A DNA stretch of 64,000 nt from Aotearoamyces nothofagi (taxonomy: Eukaryota; Ascomycota; Leotiomycetes; Leotiales; Tympanidaceae), in the NCBI GenBank assembly GCA_015345905.1, contig JADDTR010000037.1:87880-151879 (forward strand), read 5' to 3'. The notes under the pieces are model-generated. The model had not been told where the DNA came from and did no database searches. It saw nothing but the letters and a program-made list of their open reading frames with translations. A program made the translations under genes and the position numbers. Of this stretch, positions 22,734 through 33,542 are shown in pieces; the first letter of the stretch is position 1; every line of letters begins with the position of its first letter.

Positions 22734-24037
22734 GCCGGGCTTCCGTGGGCGCGGTGCTGGAACCGCGTGCCTGGGCCTTCCTCTACATTGGGGCTTTCTT
22801 TTTTACACGCTGTTCTGCGGCCGAGGCGTTCAATGGGGTTTCAATGGCGCTGTCGTTGATGTCGAGGAGTGGCATTCCGTCTCGCTCTCTTATGGCTGCG
22901 TGATTCATCTGTGATACCGAGACGCTAGATGCGATTTATATTGCTGGACGACGGACAGAGAGGAGAGAGTATGTCGACGCATTTATTACTGTCTGCTGAT
23001 AGAACGTGTCGCTGAGGCTGTTGACGTGGCAGTTGGCGAGGCAGGTTATTATAGTAATATGAAAGAAGTTTCCTCGTTCAATGACGGATTCTATCCCACT
23101 CATCGCTTCTGCGACGCGGTGGTTGCTTTCTATCAGTTCTGAAATCAGGCCAGGATCGCCCGTGTACCTCGACATAAGCTCGAAATGGATATGACAGAAC
23201 ACCCTTGAAGTGGATGTGATAAAACCACCCCCTCGTACATCTCCATTTCCCCACCTCTGCCACAGCCAGTTCCACCTCCGGACGACCCATCTACCGCACG
23301 CTGGCAGTAAAACAACAACGACAACGACACCACCACCATCCCGACCTCCCTCGCCGAACCCGGATAGAAAAACTCTTCTGCGCGGCATCCAAGTCGACGT
23401 CTTGACGAGTCGAAGACTTGGTGCTGAAGATCTCTACGCGGCTGATGAGCTCGGCATCGGAAGAAACCTCTCTAATCCTGCTCCCCTGACTAGGCGAATC
23501 GGATATGGGGGGGATGAGCGATTACGAGAGCCAGGAATCCTGTCGGCGGTGATGGGATGGCCTGTCTGATTCTGGCGTTGGGACTTGGTGGCTTTATACG
23601 ATGCTGCCATTGTGGACTTTCTAGAATCTTGTGTGCATTATGATATAGCGGATTGGACCTGGGCTGCTCTGAGAGCAAAGAGGCGTTAAAGAATAGTCAA
23701 AATGGATGGGATCGGATAATGTGAATTGACGATCTGGAAAGTGTATATATAAATGGGCGCGGTGTAGAGTATGTATTACTGTGAACTGTATTACAGGCAT
23801 GGCGCTATTATAAGGATTAGAACAAGTCCATTGAAAAGCTGGGACCCCGAAGCGGAGCGGTCCGCCGGGTAAGACCTGCGGCTAAATCGCAACATTAGAA
23901 GCTATACAAGGAGCACAGCGAGCTCGACCCGGGTCACCTGACCAAATGTGGAACGTCATCTATATAAAAGTCGAAGTCACCGTCCTCTGACCCATCTCTT
24001 TGTTTTCCCCAGGTTCCTCATACTCAACCATGACGCC
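22734..24037. other. Spacer and NmrA-gene promoter, no convincing gene
   Basis: Open frames up to about 150 codons occur on both strands between 22.9 and 23.6 kb but carry no domain or splice logic. The last 80 bases hold the NmrA-gene TATA box and leader. Confidence 0.45.
23961..23968 (+). promoter_or_regulatory. TATA box of the NmrA-like gene
   Basis: TATATAAA lies 70 bp upstream of the start codon at 24038, a normal core-promoter position. Confidence 0.55.
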
Positions 24038-24946
24038 ATGACGATCAAGAACGTCGCCCTCATCGGCGCCAACGGCCACCTCGGCCCCTCCATCCTCGCG
24101 GCCCTGCTCTCCGCCAAAAGCTTCAACGTGACCGTCCTCTCGCGCGCATCGTCCAAGTCCACATACGCCCATCCCGTGCACGTCGCGCGCGTGTCCGACG
24201 ACGCGGCCGTGCCGGAGCTGGTGACGGCGCTGCGCGGCCAGGACGCGCTCGTCGTCAGCTTCAGCGGCTCCGTGGGCGACCTGCAGATGCGCCTCGCTGA
24301 TGCCGCCGCCCAGGCCGGCGTGGCGCGCTTCGTGCCCGCCGACTTTGGCAGCTGCGACTCGAGCAGCGCGCGCGCCCTGCGCCTCGTCCCGCTCTACCGC
24401 ACCAAGAGAGACGTGCGCCTGCACCTGCAGCAGCTCGCCGCGCGCACCGGCCTGACGTGGACGAGCCTGGTCTGCGGGCACTTCTTCGACTACAGCGGCC
24501 TGAAGCTGGGCCTCTTCCAGCTCGACATGGCGGCGCGCAGGGCCCGCGTCTTTGACGGCGGCGAGATCAAGTGGTCCTCCACGACTCCCGAGACGATCGG
24601 CCTGGCGGTCGTGCGCCTCCTGCAGCGCGAGGACGAGACGCGGAATCGCATGCTCTACATCCAGAGCTTCTGCATCTCGCAGAACGATCTCCTGCGCGCG
24701 CTGGAGAAGTGTGTGGGGCCGGGCTGGGAGGTTGAGGACGTGGACTCGGCGAAGTATGTTGTGGAGGTCAAGGCGGAGACGGATAGGGACCCGGGCAATG
24801 CGCGGGCTGCTGAGGATCTGGTGGGTGTCGTTGGGATGATGGATGCGAATTGGGAAGGGAAGAGTGGTTTCGCTAATGGCCTTCTCGGGTTGGAGGATGA
24901 GGATCTGGATGAGGTGGTTAGGAGGGTTCTTACGACACGGCAATAA
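24038..24946 (+). CDS. NmrA-like / isoflavone-reductase-family NAD(P)-binding protein, 302 aa
   Basis: Atypical short-chain dehydrogenase of the NmrA/isoflavone reductase group. Members are either NAD(P)H reductases or redox-sensing regulators, and the substrate is not predictable. Single exon. MTIKNVALIGANGHLGPSIL gives the Rossmann beta-alpha-beta with the dinucleotide motif GANGHLG at residues 10-16. Next come the LSRASSKS loop, where the Arg and Ser suit NADPH, and FVPADFGS, typical of the family. LYRTKRDVRLHLQ supplies the Lys of the active-site region, followed by LTWTSLVCGHFFDY. Very high GC at third positions. The chosen ATG is preceded by a 3-codon upstream frame (ATGACGCCATGA) whose stop overlaps it. 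It is convergent with the sugar transporter. Confidence 0.88.
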   Translation: MTIKNVALIGANGHLGPSILAALLSAKSFNVTVLSRASSKSTYAHPVHVARVSDDAAVPELVTALRGQDALVVSFSGSVGDLQMRLADAAAQAGVARFVPADFGSCDSSSARALRLVPLYRTKRDVRLHLQQLAARTGLTWTSLVCGHFFDYSGLKLGLFQLDMAARRARVFDGGEIKWSSTTPETIGLAVVRLLQREDETRNRMLYIQSFCISQNDLLRALEKCVGPGWEVEDVDSAKYVVEVKAETDRDPGNARAAEDLVGVVGMMDANWEGKSGFANGLLGLEDEDLDEVVRRVLTTRQ

Positions 24947-25378
24947 ACAGGCCTGGCGTATCTCTAGCACTTGATAGATATCCGGAATAGACAAGACTTG
25001 GTCTTGAAAGAAGCAAAGTAAGGGTTTTTGGCCGATCTGTAGTTGCTTTGCTGGCTCTATACTTGTTATAGTAAGACTGATATCTATACCCTGACATTAG
25101 GTAGAGACATTATGTCTAGGAACAGGCTCCCAGACTTTGAAGTCTCTTGCCCTTGAAACTTGACTTTAGATGTCTATCTATGTCTAGATATGATACGAGT
25201 TGCGCAAACACCCAAGTGCCCAACTCTGAAGGTGGGAGCTATAGTCTTCGCACGCTTTGCAGCCTTCTCTTAAACCTTTTCCAAGACATCGAGTTTCTTG
25301 GACGGATGGATATCGCAGGAAGTGCAGGCATACACCACAGAAATACCGGGTAAGACAAACAAACCTCCCGTTACACCC
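24947..25378. other. Convergent 3' intergenic region
   Basis: Shared 3' flank between the NmrA-like gene and the transporter. No gene or repeat seen. Confidence 0.5.
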
Positions 25379-27489
25379 CTACTTCTCGTCCTTATTCTCA
25401 ACCCCAACCACGCCTTCAACATTCTTCTCTTCATCCACGCTACGCGCCCTGGCAAAAAGATCCCCGCCATCCTTCTGCAGCAGGCCATCCCGTCTCAACT
25501 GTCTCGAGACCCTCCTAGCCGGTATGCCGGGCTGGGTATACAGATAATCAATCTCCTCGAGAGTCATGCCCGCTGTTTCCGGGTAGCAGAAGTAGCAGAG
25601 AGGGATGAAGGCGAGGTTCGTGCACATGAAGATCAGATATGCCTTCCATTGTAGTCTGGTGATTATCACTGGCGTGATCATTACGATGACGAAATTCTGT
25701 CGCGACGTCAGGTTAGCAGGTTTGGAAGAAACGACGAGGGGTATGAGAACGCACCCAGAGCCAGTTGGACGAGATCCCAACTGCGGTACCCTTCGCGCGG
25801 GCATGGAGAGGTAGGATTTCTGGGACGTAGCACCAAGGGATGCAGTTCACGGATGCACCAAAGACGAGCATATACTAGTTACGCATCTGTGAGTATAGTG
25901 TTCAAAAGAGCAAGATAAGGTAACAGGAAGCACGAGAGGGGACCCACGACAAAGAAGAATGCCACGGACGCAGAAGCTGTCTGTGACTCGACAGCCGTGC
26001 CCTTGAAGCTTAAGAGGATGGAGATCATCATCATCGACAATCCCAGCCCGGCACAACCGTACATCATGGGTTTAATGCGGCCGAACCGGTCGACGAAGAG
26101 CGCGGGAACGAAAGAGCCGACTACGAACATGATTTGGATGCTGGGGGCAGTTAGATTGTGTGCTGGAGCCGTGGAGTGGGATAGGATGCTCACATTCCAC
26201 CGAGGAGGAGGGACATATCTCGTGTTAGACCAACGTTGTCTTGGAGGACGGTGGGGATGAAATAGCTGAGGCTTTCAGCTAGATATCCTAGAACGCTTGG
26301 GGGAGGGAGACGTACACGACGAGGTTTATCCCCCCGACTTGGTTCATGAATTGCATTCCATACGCTAGCAAGACTATTGTATCGCATCATTAGTTTTGCA
26401 ATTCTCAACTTATCCTGCACAGTCTTGCATACCTCGTTTTCCGGTTTGGACGTCGTCGCGCTTGAAGAGGTTTGACCAGGAGTAAGCGCCATGTTCAGTT
26501 TCAAGGCTGATTGCCTCGAGGATTTCTTTTTGTTCGCGCACAATTCTGGGGTCGTCTGGCGCGCGGTCGTAGACATCGCACAGGACTTTGATAGCTTCTT
26601 CGTTGCAGCCTTTGCTGTAGAGATATCGAGGCGACTCTGGGAGCCCGAAGACGAGAAGAATGACGGCCTGGAGATATTAGCACTTCCTTTTTAATCGATA
26701 GGCGGTAGAGAGTTGCTCGAAAGAATAAAGCTGTTCGATGAGGAAATTGATATATGGCCAAGACTTACAATGGCAAAGATAATCTGTAGGGAGATTGGCA
26801 GTCTCCATGCAATGGGGCCATCGATATCTTTCAAGCCATAATCGATAAAATAGGCAATGACGATTCCGACGCCTACAAACAGCGGCTCCCAGCAGATGAT
26901 TCGTCCTCTGCTAGCTGCCTGGCTTAGCTCAGCCTGGTACATTGGAACGGTTGATGTCTCGATTCCTGTGCCGATACCAGTCACGAAGCGACCAATCATG
27001 AGTTGTGGGACTGAGTATGCTGAAGTCTGTAACGTTGCGCCAATCTATCCAGATACATATATTAGTATGCAGAACTCTTTCTAATAGATGACAGCATGTG
27101 CTTTGTGTCTCTGCTTAATAGCATAGAAGGATAGAACATACGATGATCCAAATCATTGCAAACCACATAGATCTTCTACGGCCGAGGTAGTCTCCGAGAA
27201 AAAAGATGATGATGCAGCCAGTGAAACAGCCTAGGTTGTAAATGCTGACTATAATACCGGTGAGGCCATCTCCTGGGTGGTTGAAGGTGTCGAGGAAATG
27301 TTCGTTGCCTACGATGCCACTGAAAACTCCTTGGTCGTAACCTAAAGGACGGAATCATCAGTACAATACTCATGAGATGCAAAACTATCGAAAATAGAAA
27401 GCCCTACCGAAGAGGACAAAGGCCAAAGAGCAAGCTCCCATGATTGCGGCCTGCAGCGTAAAGCCGCGGCCGAAGATGTTAATCTGCAT
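25379..27489 (-). CDS. MFS sugar/polyol transporter (STL1-like), 517 aa, 9 exons
   Basis: Twelve-TM plasma-membrane proton symporter of the sugar porter family. Exons: 27489-27408, 27341-27142, 27044-26769, 26667-26433, 26373-26316, 26265-26194, 26140-25948, 25874-25755, 25696-25379. Lengths sum to 518 codons and every junction keeps frame. Signature motifs seen are GYDQGVFSG at the end of TM1, GDYLGRRRSMW in the loop after TM2, IGRFVTGIGTGIETSTVPMY, FGLPESPRYL before the central loop, QFMNQVGGINLVVYF, DRFGRIKPMM, WCYVPEILPLHARAKGTA, SSNWLWNF and the end motif YPETAGMTLEEIDYLY. The PETAG form and overall pattern are closest to STL1-like carriers. The exact substrate (sugar or glycerol) cannot be read from sequence. 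A TATAAAG lies about 190 bp upstream. Confidence 0.93.
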
Positions 27490-28873
27490 GATGGAGAGCG
27501 TCTTATGGTTGCTCGAAGATTGATGGCTTTCAGTGTTGTTAATGGACTATTTCACATGTATTTGTTCAGTTGCTCCTAGGTCAGTGACCAATGCTATGAT
27601 GCCTTAGTATAATGGTGATAAAAGAAAAGGAAGAATGGGTCGAAACAAGATCATGATGAAGTCGGGGAATCTCCGACTCTTTATAAGTACACCACAGAAA
27701 TATCATGCCATAAATTCGTCCTGACCCCCTCTATATACGATACCCAATAATGCAGTAATTGGGGGGGAGTGGATATCCAAATGAATGTTCCTACACCATG
27801 TCTGGAAGTTGATACTGTCGATCTGTAGTCGGTGTGGAGCTTCTCCACCTCCTTTCTCCAAACCCCAACTCATCCTACGCCTTGATATTCCATTTCAGAG
27901 ATAGTAGGGCTTAGAACTACCTCTCTAGCCGGTGTTTGCAGGGCTAGAAACTCACGTGAGCGGCTGAATTCCGAAGTGAGTGCTTGAGAATGCCTCTTTT
28001 GTTTGTATTTCTGGGGATCATCCTACTCCGCAGAATGTTCCATGTTGTAAGAATCAGCTACGCTTCAAGCAGACTAGCACACCCCGGTAAGCTGAGGGGG
28101 ATGCGGGGATAGGAAAGAAAAGGGCGGGAATATCGCGGATAAAGCACGCAGGGTCAGCGGAAGTATGGGTACATTTCCGACGGCTACAATGTTGTTTCCC
28201 TATAAGGTAATTAGAGCCGCTTCTATTATGGAATGCTACTTTCTGATGCTCGCCGCTGCTGCTTGAGATTTTGATTATCTTATCGATATCGCCGCGGGAA
28301 TAACCTCACTGATAACCGAGGTAGTAGCCAGTGCCCCATATGTAGATCCTAGTACGTCATAGGCAAGCTATTTGACTCGTGAGCTTATATGTATCTGGCG
28401 ATTCGAAAGAAGATCACTTTCTCGTTGTAAGAAAGGTAAAAAGTAAGTAATTATATCGTTTAGCCAATTCACTTAGCATCTAGCGTATAGATCCTTCATG
28501 TGACCTCTACCTACTTTTATCAGTCAATGATTAGATAAACCGACAGAATCAATTTAAATCTATTCAACATATATTCAGTAGATTATCTTGAGCTGCTTAG
28601 ATTATAATTTCTTTCGTGTCAACACTAGCTGGGGAGATACTTGAGAATGATCCAGACTTTTTATAGAATATCATATAATTAATTGAAGAGATCCGTAGTC
28701 CTTCCTACTCAGGCCTTGAAATGCCAAACTCGTACCGAGATGGAAGTAAATCATGCCCTAATTAGGTTTAATACCTAAGGAGATGTCAATAAGTCTCTTG
28801 TTTCCTATAGTATATCATTACAAGTCCTTGAACTCACATCAATGCCTTAGTATGAAAACCGCTAAATTGTTTG
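27490..28873. other. Intergenic, no gene seen
   Basis: Promoter of the transporter (TATAAAG on the minus strand at about 27679-27685), then about 1 kb of unremarkable, moderately AT-rich sequence to the 3' end of the AAA gene. Confidence 0.5.
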
Positions 28874-31800
28874 CTAATGCAAGTGATTTCCAGCCTGCAT
28901 CGGAGAGTATACAGATGGCGGTTCTGACGAATTACTAGCAACATTACTAGGTTGATACTGTATTCTTGAAGAAGGTTGTTGTTGCTGCTGCTGCTGCTGC
29001 TGCTGTTGTTGTTGTTGTTGTTGAGAAATGTCCTGCGAGTAGACCTGGTTCCATGATTGAGGTTGTGAAGGCGGCAAGTATACTTGCTGCTGCGGTTGGA
29101 ACTGATTCTGTGTCTGCTGTAACCCTTGATATTGTTGGTACAATGGCATGGCAGCAGCGCCTTGCTGCTGTGGTGGATGGGTTGATGACGGGAATTGCGA
29201 CACAACTTGGTGGCTCGGGAGATACGGAAACTGCGGACTGGAGCGCATCCCAGCATTTAATCTCTGACTAGGATCCTCAGCTGGTATTACCGATGACGGA
29301 CGACCTGGATAGTCCTGTTCACCATGATAAGTTTGATTACTAGGCACCGCGAGCGAAGCCGCTGGTAAGCTGGCCGAAGGCCTCAATTCCGATAGCGCAG
29401 CTCTTAGCTGATGCCATTTTGCGCGCTCAGTATCACTGCGCCCACCCCTCGTTCGAACTAGATACTCCTCGAATTCATCCGCAGCTTTGGTAACCTTCTC
29501 AAAATCCGCCACAAGTAATTCTATTACCGACCCCGGCTTGCTGGAGCTGCGGTGGAGCGCGAGAGCCATTGCACTCTGGAAGGCGTTTCGGATCTGTCGC
29601 CCGTTCCATCCACTTCCGGCTTTGCGTTGATTTTGCACTTGGTATAGCCAAGATCCATAGTCTAAGAGGTTTGAAGTATTGCAGACGAGGTTGGGCACAC
29701 GCTCGCAGAGGCGGTCTATTTGCATTTGCCAGACTTTGTTGGTCTGGCTGGGATCAAGTGGAGGGTAAAACAGTGCCATATGGATACGAGACTTGAATGC
29801 CTCGTCGATTTCGCCGACTCGATTTGTTCTATTGTAGATTAATATTTGTGCTTGTTAACCCGATACAAATACTCACGTCAGGAAGAGGATGCCATCATAG
29901 TATTCCAGGACTCGTAAGAACACTTCGAACGAGCTTAGCTTGTTACTACCTGTGACGATGTCACACTCACCTGATACAACTCCATTCCTCGACATATCCT
30001 TTAGGCTTCTCTCTGCTAGAAAGACGTCCGCTTCATCCAAAAGCAACACAGCTTTCCAGGAATGTGCAAGCTGGAATAGATTTTGCAACGCCCTTTCAAC
30101 CTCTTCAGCGCGATCTCCTAAATTTCCTGTATCAAAGTCAGAATCTATCCTGCCTAGGGTCACATCTAAACTCACCGCACGTAAGTGATATCAGTGGCTT
30201 ATTGTTTACTTGTGCTACGCATTCTGAGTAAAATATGTAAGTATCCTTTGATTCATATTTGAAGGTAATATATACCTGCTGTAGATGTTTTCCCAACACC
30301 TGGAGCTCCGTGAAGGAGCACTGTCAAACCCCGGCCTACGTGTGTGCATTAGCAAGTATAAGTGTCGTGGCAAGGGCAAAATATATACCTTTATTTCTTA
30401 CAACATCAAAGTCCGGCAAGTCTTCATTGTTGCTTAGACGAGGGATTTCTTTCGAGAATTGCCACTCTACCAACGATTGTATGACTTCTTTGTAACCTTC
30501 TGGTAGCTGCAAATCCGCAAACCCGTCTCTTCCTGTCTTGATATCCTCCAGGAGCTCGAGGTCCAGAGCAGCTGTGATAAGTAAGTATACCCCTGTCTTG
30601 TCAAACTCTAAATTCATAGGACGTCTTACCCCAGTGATGTGTACGAAGAACGTATCCAAAGACACGATTTGGTAGCAATAGAAGATAATCTCCTTGCGGC
30701 TTTCCGCCTTTCGCCCAATTATTCATCAACAACTCCAACTCTGCAATTATCCGAAATCTCGCCTGTCGGTCCCACTCAGAGTCCACGCAGACCGTGTCTG
30801 GTAGAATGTATTTATTATCTGGTAAAAACTCTGCATCAGTAGATATTTCCTCCCATTCTTTGGCATCATCATTTGGGAACGATTCCGAATTGAGCTGAGG
30901 CTTCCAGAATTCTTGTTTACCGATAGCATGCTCAAAGTCGACAACGATTGCGCTTTCGATCTCCTCGGTATACACCTTCGTCTTATCCCATTCATAGGCC
31001 CCTTTCGTTAACCAGGTGCCAGATGGTTGTCGGGCGAGGGTTTTGCCCTTGTATATCTTGTGCTGAGGAGTCTGGCATTCAACGAACCTCTCCCCACGTG
31101 CTCTGAGGTGCTCCAGCTGTGCAATATCGTCGCCGCTTGCATGGGTTAATGGAACAGCATTTAGAGATTGGATCGTTATCTCTCCATCGAATTTCGGAAT
31201 TTTAAAGGTCTTCATCACAGTATCAAGCCTATCACCATCAAAGTCGATATAGCAACAAGCCAGACTGAAGTCCGACATGTCACCGAAGTCGATCCGGCCA
31301 TCTATCTCTTCTTCTTGCCTTCTTTGCTTTCGAAGATACTTTCGGCCTCCGGTTCGCTGAACGACTTTCCAAATCTGCTGGGACACACCATTTTCTTTTA
31401 TCACGACTAAAGCACCAGGTTGGAATAATATCCATAACTCCTCAAAGCGGACTTTAGGATCCAGACTAGTATGCAACCGGGCCTGCACTGGAGCGAGAAA
31501 GACATCCATGAAATTAAGAAGGCATCTGAGATCGTCAAGAGCGGTGTGATAGTCCTCAAGCTTTAGCTTGTCAGTGTCGTCGCTGTCTACTGCATCTGCG
31601 GAATGAGGATTCAAGTCAGTTTTTGCCTCCATTTCCTCAAGTCGTGCTTCTAGATCGGCTGCACACTTTCGAATATCAGCGTTGTGATTGCAAAGCATCT
31701 TGAAAGGCTTGATAAAGATGAGTGTTGATTTGTTAGTAATTGCTCGCATATCATCGCTGCTAGATATTCCTCGTAGCACCTCTTGGAGAGACCTTGAATT

Positions 31801-32544
31801 GATTCGAATACGCTCGGGCAGCCGCCGCTTGGGATGCCACGTCCCAGAAATAACTTCCTCATGTAGTGGAAAGTTACTAGTTCTAGTATCTTGTCGAGGA
31901 CGCTTGGTGTTGGGATGAAATGGGAAAGCGTCATCCATCAGAATGTCGATGGCATAGTGTATATCTGGCTTTTCGCGACCTTTTTCCACACAGTACTCCG
32001 CCCAGCTCATCAGTTTTAGCTTTGGGATAGCCTTTGTATCATCGCCAAATGCCACTCTATCTTCTCGTCCAGAAGCTTTCTCTACTCCTATCGTATCCTT
32101 ATCCTTATCCTTCAACAACGCACCTAGATCTAAAACCCTTTCAGAGACCAACAATTTCAATTGCTCCTCGACCGTTTTAATTCGGTCTTCTATAACTTTA
32201 TTCCTCCACTTCTCTAATTTCAACAAACGCTTTGAGGGGCAGTGGGAAGCCTTATCAAGATCCCCGGAATTGCCTGAATCATCTTCGGGAATATAATGCT
32301 GTGCCGTATTCTCGGACGTCTTTGACAGGAGCTCAGACACGATCGTAGCTGTATCAATCGGCTGGGTATCGTTCGTCTTATCCGGTGTCGGGTCTATTTT
32401 CATGGTTGATTTGATTGTAGGAGAATCGTTTCGCTGCTCATTTGATTTGGTTGAAGACGGATGAACCGCCAGCAAAGCTGTTTCTGTGCCCTGATCGTTG
32501 TCAGTCAGCAACAAATTTATAACTATGATAAAAGATATTACCAT
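28874..32544 (-). CDS. AAA ATPase with DUF7025 region and polyQ tail, about 1103 aa, 8 exons
   Basis: Fungal AAA-type ATPase of unknown client. Exons: 32544-32542 (ATG only), 32490-30630, 30571-30389, 30335-30276, 30223-30176, 30126-29971, 29922-29877, 29828-28874, summing to 1104 codons. The N-terminal region is charged and coiled-coil-like. Residues about 270-640 carry the DUF7025-type region (WAEYCVEKGREKPDIHYAID, FEELWILFQPGALVVIKENG, FVECQTPQHKIYKGKTLA). Walker A is GAPGVGKT at 692-699, Walker B VLLLDEAD with D749-E750, and sensor FLTTNRVGEIDEAFKSRIHM. The C-terminus contains a Pro/Ser/Gln-rich tail with 16 consecutive Gln codons (28976-29023). The start is the weakest part: the ATG directly abuts an intron, and a Met further in (near 32403) is an alternative. 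The intron at 29923-29970 is 48 bp and could be read through. Head-to-head with the DUF7708 gene. Confidence 0.88.
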
Positions 32545-33542
32545 GATACCGCCAGACTGTATCCAAAAATCCAACAAGGCTTGTCGGGTCTTATTGCGAT
32601 ACTTGTATTGCTCTACAAGGCTTCGCAATGCGATTATAAGCTGCGAAGTATATAAAGAAAGGCAAAGGGTAACTGAACGTGGGCCGTCCTCTTGCGACTG
32701 TTTTAAACCATGTTCTGCAAATAACAGAATACGAGGGAGCAAGACTTATTTTGCTTATCATGGCAAAAGGCGCCAGCACATATGTTGCAGCTAAGATTAT
32801 TAACACGGACAAAATTCAATATGTAACGTGGGGTCTGTGCATGCACGCGACATGACGAAGTCCCAGGGTCGAGCTGAAATCGGAATCCAACGGTGTGTTG
32901 CCATCTAGATATATTATTCCGCCCCCAGCGTACCTACTCTGCCATCTTGTAAGCAATTCACAGCCTTGGATCAAATGCGGCTATGATGCCTTCCGAATTA
33001 CGGAGATCGCGAGTATACAAGGTGTTGCAATTTAGCACGCAGTTGTGGGCTGCGGTGTTTTGTATGATTGATGCTTAAAGGCTCAAGTTACAGGTTGGGG
33101 GGAATTCCACTTAAGGTGGCTCCCGCTACTGTTGCCTAAGGCATTGCTCTACTGACTGACCGACACTGGCCCTCAGATTTCCACACAAGGCATTATTCAA
33201 AGATAATCCCTAGATTTTGCGGAGCAAGGACCACTAACAGGGTGCTGTCTATATAGTCAAACAGCAAGCGCTTACTGTACCAAGACAGACTGCCCATGTT
33301 CTCTTTAGCCGAATGGATAGATCCCTACACTAATGCCACGTCAGCGGAGCACGATATGGTGGCCTGTATTCCCTTGTATGTACAGCCTCTCCAGCGTGAA
33401 CACCCACTTTCCAAGCGAAATGCATGCCGACAATGCTGGTAAAAATCAGGTAGGCGATAAGAGGCTTTCTCTCCCTGAGAATGGAGGCTCTCTACACCTC
33501 CTCGACTCTGCAGTCATTTTCACCTTGGCATAATCGACAAAG
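32545..33542. other. Divergent promoter region between the AAA ATPase and DUF7708/STAND-like genes
   Basis: About 1 kb shared by two genes transcribed away from each other. No other gene seen. An open frame to the AAA gene runs back to about 32742 without a clear earlier start. Confidence 0.5.

Noticed and set aside
24552-24839. Second plus-strand frame within the NmrA-like gene
   Set aside because: Arg/Ser-rich shadow of a high-GC gene in another frame.
27600-27640. CTTAGTATAATGGTG resembling a tRNA D-arm
   Set aside because: No matching acceptor stem, anticodon loop or T-arm (GGTTCRA) follows.
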